Below are positions 7,354-11,716 of a DNA stretch of 11,716 nt, piece after piece. Below the pieces are notes generated by a model, which saw nothing but the letters and a program-made list of their open reading frames with translations, had not been told where the DNA came from and ran no database searches. The translations under genes and the position numbers were made by a program. Positions within the stretch are counted from its first letter, which is position 1, and the number at the start of each line of letters is the position of its first letter. This DNA is from CAKSNH01 sp964422725 (GTDB lineage: Bacteria > Bacillota > Clostridia > UBA1381), in NCBI GenBank assembly GCA_964422725.1, contig CAYRCC010000052.1, positions 1 to 11,716 on the forward strand, in the 5' to 3' direction.

Positions 7354-8041
7354 GAGAGAATTCAGAGCATACTTTACATCTATGCCGGGATATGTTTTTC
7401 TGTCCATTTTCCTGTTTTTGAGCGGATATATGTTCTGGGGAAATAATATTTACGGTTCAAGCGCATCAATGGTCTGGTATTTTGCGAGTATGGTAAGTGC
7501 GGTTGTGTTTATAATTCCGGTGCTTACTATGCGCCTGTTTTCGGAGGACCGAAAAACAAAAACCGACCAACTGCTTATAACAGCACCGATATCTATATGG
7601 GAAATGGTATTGGGCAAATATTTTGCGGCATTGGCAACCTTTCTTGTCGGCATTGCGGTTACGCTTTTATACCCGCTTGCTATGAGCTTTTACGGGAAAG
7701 TACCGTTCGCGGAGAACACAAGCGCATATATAGGCTTTATACTTTTCTGCGGCAGTATTATAAGTATAGGCGCATTTATGTCGGCTCTTACGGAAAGTCA
7801 GGTTATTGCGCTTATATCGACTTACGGCGCGATTATCCTAACCATTGTTATGGACTGGGCGGCACAAAATGTCGCAAATGCAGTTATTGCAAAGATTCTT
7901 TTGTGGCTTTCACCGATTGAAAAATTTACCGATTTTACTTTAGGTGTGCTTAATATTGAATCAATTATTTACTATATAAGTTTGACGGCGGTATTCTTGT
8001 TTTTGACGGTAAGAGTATTTGAAAAACGCCGCTGGAGCTGA
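7337..8041 (+). CDS. ABC-2 type permease, GldF-like
   Basis: Membrane subunit of 234 aa, with about six predicted membrane segments (near 15-34, 48-66, 94-117, 130-151, 155-178 and 207-227). After the second segment comes MRLFSEDRKTKTDQLLITAP (65-84), the loop typical of ABC-2 permeases of the GldF and NosY kind. The N-terminus MKAIFKREFRAYF is the usual amphipathic lead-in. The start at 7337 is set by GGAGG (7323-7327), 9 nt upstream; the frame is open further upstream inside the ATPase gene, but that part is only a shadow. It overlaps the ATPase gene by 17 bp and presumably forms a dimer with two copies of that ATPase. Substrate and direction of transport cannot be read from sequence; family members are mostly exporters. 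Confidence 0.92.
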   Translation: MKAIFKREFRAYFTSMPGYVFLSIFLFLSGYMFWGNNIYGSSASMVWYFASMVSAVVFIIPVLTMRLFSEDRKTKTDQLLITAPISIWEMVLGKYFAALATFLVGIAVTLLYPLAMSFYGKVPFAENTSAYIGFILFCGSIISIGAFMSALTESQVIALISTYGAIILTIVMDWAAQNVANAVIAKILLWLSPIEKFTDFTLGVLNIESIIYYISLTAVFLFLTVRVFEKRRWS

Positions 8042-8075
8042 GTTAATATTGACGGTGAAAGGAATGAAATTATCT

Positions 8076-9488
8076 ATGAAATCACGCAAATGGAAGTATG
8101 CGGTAAATTCCTCGGTAGTAGTTGTCGGCGTGCTTGCGGTAATTGTATTGTTTAATGTTTTGGTAAGTGTGTTTGTCGGCAAATTTCCGCTCAAAATAGA
8201 TTTAACGGCAAAACAAATATACGAAATTTCCGACAAAACCTACGATTTTCTGAAAACCTACAATACACCTACCACAATATACATTTTGGCAAGTGAAGCG
8301 GAGCAGGACGATAATGTCCGCGCGGTTTTGGATAAATACGCGGTTGCAAATTCAAATATAAAAATAAAAAATATCGACCCTACCCAAAACCCGACGTTCG
8401 GCAAAAAATATGTTGCCGACTCCGAGGGGCTGAGTATACACTCGGTTATAGTCGATGCCGGCGACAGGTTTAAGGTTTACAAAAACAGTGAAATGTACAA
8501 TGTCGATGCACAGTCTAACAGTGCGACGAGCATAAAAGTCGAACAAAAAATCACAGCGGCATTAAAATTCGTTTCGAGCGACGAAGATTTTAAAGCATAT
8601 TTTATACAGGGTCACGGTGAAACGGATTTGACGGGTGCAAGACAGCTTTTGGAAAGTGAAAATTATGAAATTGCAGAGCTTAATTTGGCGCTTGAAGATA
8701 TTCCCGAAGACGCAAAAATGCTGATTGTGGCAGCACCGACAAGCGATTTTACAACAGCCGAGCTTGCAAAAATGGACAGATTTTTCGACAACGCCGGAAA
8801 GGCGCAGTTCTTTTTCAATTCATACCCTGCCGAGCTTACGAATTTGTATTCATACATTAAAAACTGGGGTATAGAGGTTACGGAAAACTATGCTATGGAA
8901 AGCAACAACGGCAACATTCTCATAATAGGTCAAACTCCGCTGGTTATTTCGGATTTGGCGGAAGACGAAATAACAAACGGCTTGATTGCCGATAAACGTA
9001 TGGTTCCGTATACACCTTATGCAAAAATTGTAAAGACATTGTTTGATGCCAATAACGGAATAGAAGTAAAGCCTATTTTGAAAACGTCGAAAAATACTTA
9101 TTCAAAAGCGGCAACATCGGAAAATCTCGACAAAACCGGAACAGACGAGGTAAACAGCTACACAGTTGCGGCTGTTTCGACAAAGCAAGGTGATTCACCC
9201 GAACAGGACGCTATGATTTTTGTATCCGGCACAACAATGCTGCTTGATATGGATATGCGTATTTCCGAAAATTACAATTTTGCAAATTACGATTTGTATA
9301 TGAATGTACTCAATTTTCTGCAAGGTTCAAGAGATGATTATTCTATAGAATCAAAGTCGCTTATATCCGACAGACTTACCGTTCCGGCACTTGATTCTAT
9401 TATAATATTGGCAGTAATTTTGGTAGTAATACCGTTGGCAGTGCTCATTACAGGTATTGTTATCTGGGCAAGGAGGAGACATCTGTAA
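8076..9488 (+). CDS. GldG-like auxiliary protein of ABC-2 system
   Basis: The 470-aa protein has a membrane segment at each end (about 10-33 and 440-463) and a large middle part, probably outside the membrane. LTAKQIYEISDKT (43-55) matches the LT-x-x-x-x-Y-x-I/L-S-x-x-T motif after the first segment in GldG and related ABC auxiliary proteins (Pfam ABC_transp_aux type). FIQGHGE (176-182) matches their conserved GHGE. In Bacteroidetes GldG works with GldA and GldF in gliding; here only the transporter role can be assumed. Start choice is uncertain. ATG 8076 has AAAGGA (8058-8063) 12 nt upstream, whereas ATG 8064 directly abuts that site, leaving no spacing. Starting at 8064 would add four residues. 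It follows the permease by 34 nt and overlaps the next gene by one base (TAATG). Confidence 0.9.
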   Translation: MKSRKWKYAVNSSVVVVGVLAVIVLFNVLVSVFVGKFPLKIDLTAKQIYEISDKTYDFLKTYNTPTTIYILASEAEQDDNVRAVLDKYAVANSNIKIKNIDPTQNPTFGKKYVADSEGLSIHSVIVDAGDRFKVYKNSEMYNVDAQSNSATSIKVEQKITAALKFVSSDEDFKAYFIQGHGETDLTGARQLLESENYEIAELNLALEDIPEDAKMLIVAAPTSDFTTAELAKMDRFFDNAGKAQFFFNSYPAELTNLYSYIKNWGIEVTENYAMESNNGNILIIGQTPLVISDLAEDEITNGLIADKRMVPYTPYAKIVKTLFDANNGIEVKPILKTSKNTYSKAATSENLDKTGTDEVNSYTVAAVSTKQGDSPEQDAMIFVSGTTMLLDMDMRISENYNFANYDLYMNVLNFLQGSRDDYSIESKSLISDRLTVPALDSIIILAVILVVIPLAVLITGIVIWARRRHL

Positions 9489-10888
9489 TGAAAGGTAAAT
9501 CTGCTTTGACGAGAAATATCGTCATTTTAACCGCGGTTATCGCGGTTTTAATCGGACTTGTGGTCTGGGTTGTAAATATCGACCCTGACGACAAAACCGA
9601 TGAATCGGCGGCAACCCCGATACCAAGCTATACGGCATACAGTGTCGATACAGATGATGTTGACGGTATAGTCATAGATAACGGCGGTGCTGTGCTTACG
9701 GTCAGTCGGACGGCGGACAAATGGACAATTAACGATTTACAGCCGGAAGAAGTCAGCGCGGCAAAGATTGAAAGCCTTATTTCCAACACCTTGGTTATGA
9801 AATCAAGCATTGAAATAACCGCCGACACTGCCGCTTTGGCAGAATACGGACTTGATACTCCGGATACAAAAATAACCGTTAATCGCAAAGACGGCAGTGC
9901 GGACGTTATGTATATAGGTGATTTGAGTCCCGTTACCGGCGAATATTTTCTAAAGCTTGACGGTGCGGATAAAATATACAGTATTTATGCATATAAGGTT
10001 GACAGCATAAGACAGGACGTGAGCTATTACAGAAGCTTTAACCGTTTTTCGATTGATACAAAGTCGGTAAACGAAATTAAGCTGGAACGCCGTCAGCAGC
10101 CTGATATTCACCTCAAGGTTAAGGACGTAATTGACGAAACATCATATAATGTATGGACTGTTACAGAACCGTACAAGGGGACGCTTTCGGCAATAGACCA
10201 GTATGTCGACGACAAAATTTTAGCGCCGCTTTCACAGCTGCAAATCAGCGAAATTGCGCCGTCCGGCATTGATTACGGCTTTGACAATCCAAACGGCGCA
10301 GTTACGGTAGTGCTTGCCGAATATAACGAGGACGGTTCTGTAGCGAGTACAAGCGAACAAAGTCTGACTATAGGCAAAACGGAGAACAATATGTCTTATG
10401 TAAAGCTTAGCGGTTCGGATAATGTGTATATTGTCGAAGCCGCCGCGCTTGACTTTGTGTTTGTCGATGAATTTTTGGTCGTGAGTAAACTACAGGGTAT
10501 GGCAGACATCGCATATACATCAAAAGTAACCGTTGAGGCTGACGGCAAAACATCGGTTATGGAAATAGGTCATCCCGAAAAAAGCAAATTTACATTTAAA
10601 ATAAACGGTACAGAGGCAGACGAAAAACTGTCAAAACAGGCTTATCAGGAAATTATCGCAGTAAGCGTTGACGGTGTGTATAACGGCGAAACACTCGGTG
10701 CGAGTGAGGTTACCGTTACATTTACCGGATATGACGGTGCGGCTGATACGGTTGTTGAATATATACCTATAAATGAATTGAGTTATGCTGTGAGAAGAAA
10801 CGGCGAAGCTCAGTTCACCGTAAAAAAACTTACAATAGAAAAAATGCTTGAAAAGTTAAGAGAATACGAAAAAAATCCTGTAAAATAA
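9488..10888 (+). CDS. DUF4340-type repeat protein of the Gld-like ABC cassette
   Basis: The 466-aa protein has one N-terminal membrane segment (about 9-29) followed by a large domain, probably outside the cell membrane. The pattern of DUF4340 is clear: a Trp-containing strand (KWTINDLQPEEVSAAKIESL), then YGLDTP (120-125), then IGD with a YFLKLDG strand. The same order returns further on, with WTVTEPYKG at 223-231, YGFDNP (263-268), IGK and YVKLSGS, so the protein holds at least two copies. A weaker third copy may span about 341-455. There is no enzyme motif. DUF4340 genes commonly sit beside GldG-like genes, which supports a shared envelope function. The start overlaps the GldG-like stop by one base, with AGGAGG (9471-9476) 11 nt upstream. 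Its partner and role are unknown. Confidence 0.88.
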   Translation: MKGKSALTRNIVILTAVIAVLIGLVVWVVNIDPDDKTDESAATPIPSYTAYSVDTDDVDGIVIDNGGAVLTVSRTADKWTINDLQPEEVSAAKIESLISNTLVMKSSIEITADTAALAEYGLDTPDTKITVNRKDGSADVMYIGDLSPVTGEYFLKLDGADKIYSIYAYKVDSIRQDVSYYRSFNRFSIDTKSVNEIKLERRQQPDIHLKVKDVIDETSYNVWTVTEPYKGTLSAIDQYVDDKILAPLSQLQISEIAPSGIDYGFDNPNGAVTVVLAEYNEDGSVASTSEQSLTIGKTENNMSYVKLSGSDNVYIVEAAALDFVFVDEFLVVSKLQGMADIAYTSKVTVEADGKTSVMEIGHPEKSKFTFKINGTEADEKLSKQAYQEIIAVSVDGVYNGETLGASEVTVTFTGYDGAADTVVEYIPINELSYAVRRNGEAQFTVKKLTIEKMLEKLREYEKNPVK

Positions 10889-10903
10889 GGAGTGGGAAAA
10901 ATT

Positions 10904-11683
10904 ATGAAATTGTGGGAAAATACTATTCCGTTCGGCTTGGCAGACGAATTTGTGCCGGAGCTTGTGCCGTATATTTGCGAAGGGGCAAAAAGTGCGGTTG
11001 TGGTGTGCCCTGGCGGTGCGTATGAATTTCGTGCGCCGCACGAAGGCGGAGAAATAGCGAAATGGTTTAATTCAATCGGAATAACGGCGTTTGTGCTCGA
11101 ATACAGAGTTGCGCCGAATATGCATCCGGCACCGCTTGCAGATGCTATGCGCGCCGTAAAATATGTACGTCATAACGCGGAGGAATACGGAATTGACAAA
11201 AATAAAATAGCAATTATGGGTTTTTCGGCGGGCGGTCATCTGGCATCGTCGTTGTCGGTTCACTATGATAAGGATATTTACGAGCCGACCGATGCTGTGG
11301 ACGAAGAAAGCTGTAAACCAGATGCTACCATTTTGTGCTATCCCGTAATAGATATGGGTGAATACAGGCATGACGGTTCGCGCAGAAATCTTTTGGGCGA
11401 AAATCCGCCGCTTGAAATAAAAGAGCTTATGTCAACATACAAGCAAGTTACAAAAGACACTCCGCCGGCGTTTTTGTGGCATACATCGTGTGATGCGGCA
11501 GTGCCGGTTGAAAATTCGCTTATGTATGCAAACGCGCTGAGTAAAGTACAGGTACCGTTTGAAATGCACATATATCCTATCGGTCACCACGGCTTGGGGC
11601 TTGCGCCGGAGCTTTCGCACGTTGCACACTGGAACCGCAGCTGTTACCGCTGGCTCAGACTGCTTGGTTTCACTAAAATGTGA
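10904..11683 (+). CDS. Alpha/beta-hydrolase esterase (BD-FAE / acetyl-esterase-like)
   Basis: Serine esterase of 259 aa with the alpha/beta-hydrolase fold. The oxyanion-hole loop is CPGGAY (35-40), in place of the HGGG seen in many relatives. Nucleophile Ser108 lies in GFSAGG (106-111), the likely acid is Asp197 in CDAAVP, and the base is His229 in GHHGLGL (227-233). This matches esterases that remove acetyl or feruloyl groups from sugars and other small esters; the real substrate cannot be told. No signal peptide is seen, so it should act in the cytosol. The start at 10904 is preferred, with AAGGAG (10887-10892) 11 nt upstream; a GTG at 10892 overlaps that ribosome site and would add only four residues. 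It begins 15 nt after the DUF4340 stop, so it is probably the last gene of the same transcript. No terminator is visible before the window ends. Confidence 0.9.
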   Translation: MKLWENTIPFGLADEFVPELVPYICEGAKSAVVVCPGGAYEFRAPHEGGEIAKWFNSIGITAFVLEYRVAPNMHPAPLADAMRAVKYVRHNAEEYGIDKNKIAIMGFSAGGHLASSLSVHYDKDIYEPTDAVDEESCKPDATILCYPVIDMGEYRHDGSRRNLLGENPPLEIKELMSTYKQVTKDTPPAFLWHTSCDAAVPVENSLMYANALSKVQVPFEMHIYPIGHHGLGLAPELSHVAHWNRSCYRWLRLLGFTKM

Positions 11684-11716
11684 AATTGATATAAAAGATA
11701 AAAAAATTCAAAAATT

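Overview
The window looks like a chromosomal segment of a Firmicutes bacterium, most likely a Clostridia lineage. It has moderate-to-low GC, purine-rich Shine-Dalgarno sites, short intergenic gaps, a hisS-aspS pair, and a GldA-type ABC exporter cassette of a kind that also occurs in non-gliding gut Clostridia. The lineage call is inference from gene order and protein style. No mobile element, CRISPR array, tRNA or rRNA is visible. Coding density is high and base use looks even throughout.

Layout. Positions 1-1590 hold guaA (GMP synthetase) on the minus strand, with a strong terminator at its 3' end and its own promoter. Divergent from it, 1846-2844 encodes a membrane-anchored HtrA/DegP-like protein with a PDZ domain. 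Its catalytic His and Ser are both replaced, so it is probably a pseudoprotease. A near-consensus promoter at 2947-2975 then reads into a leader of about 110 nt. That leader carries a terminator-like hairpin with a T run before hisS (GTG start at 3094). The aspS coding region follows hisS by 17 nt.

Positions 6307-10888 form a tight four-gene operon: a GldA-like ATPase, an ABC-2 permease, a GldG-like auxiliary protein with a transmembrane segment at each end, and a DUF4340 protein built of repeats. The genes overlap or nearly touch. An alpha/beta-hydrolase esterase gene (10904-11683) starts 15 nt after the DUF4340 stop and is probably cotranscribed. The cassette most likely makes a cell-envelope ABC-2 system whose substrate cannot be read from sequence.

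The points most worth a second look are the HtrA-like protein without its catalytic residues, the possible attenuator in the hisS leader, and the Gld-like cassette with its three-repeat DUF4340 protein and linked esterase. I did not see a clearly unprecedented system. Most of the window is housekeeping plus one poorly characterised exporter cassette.
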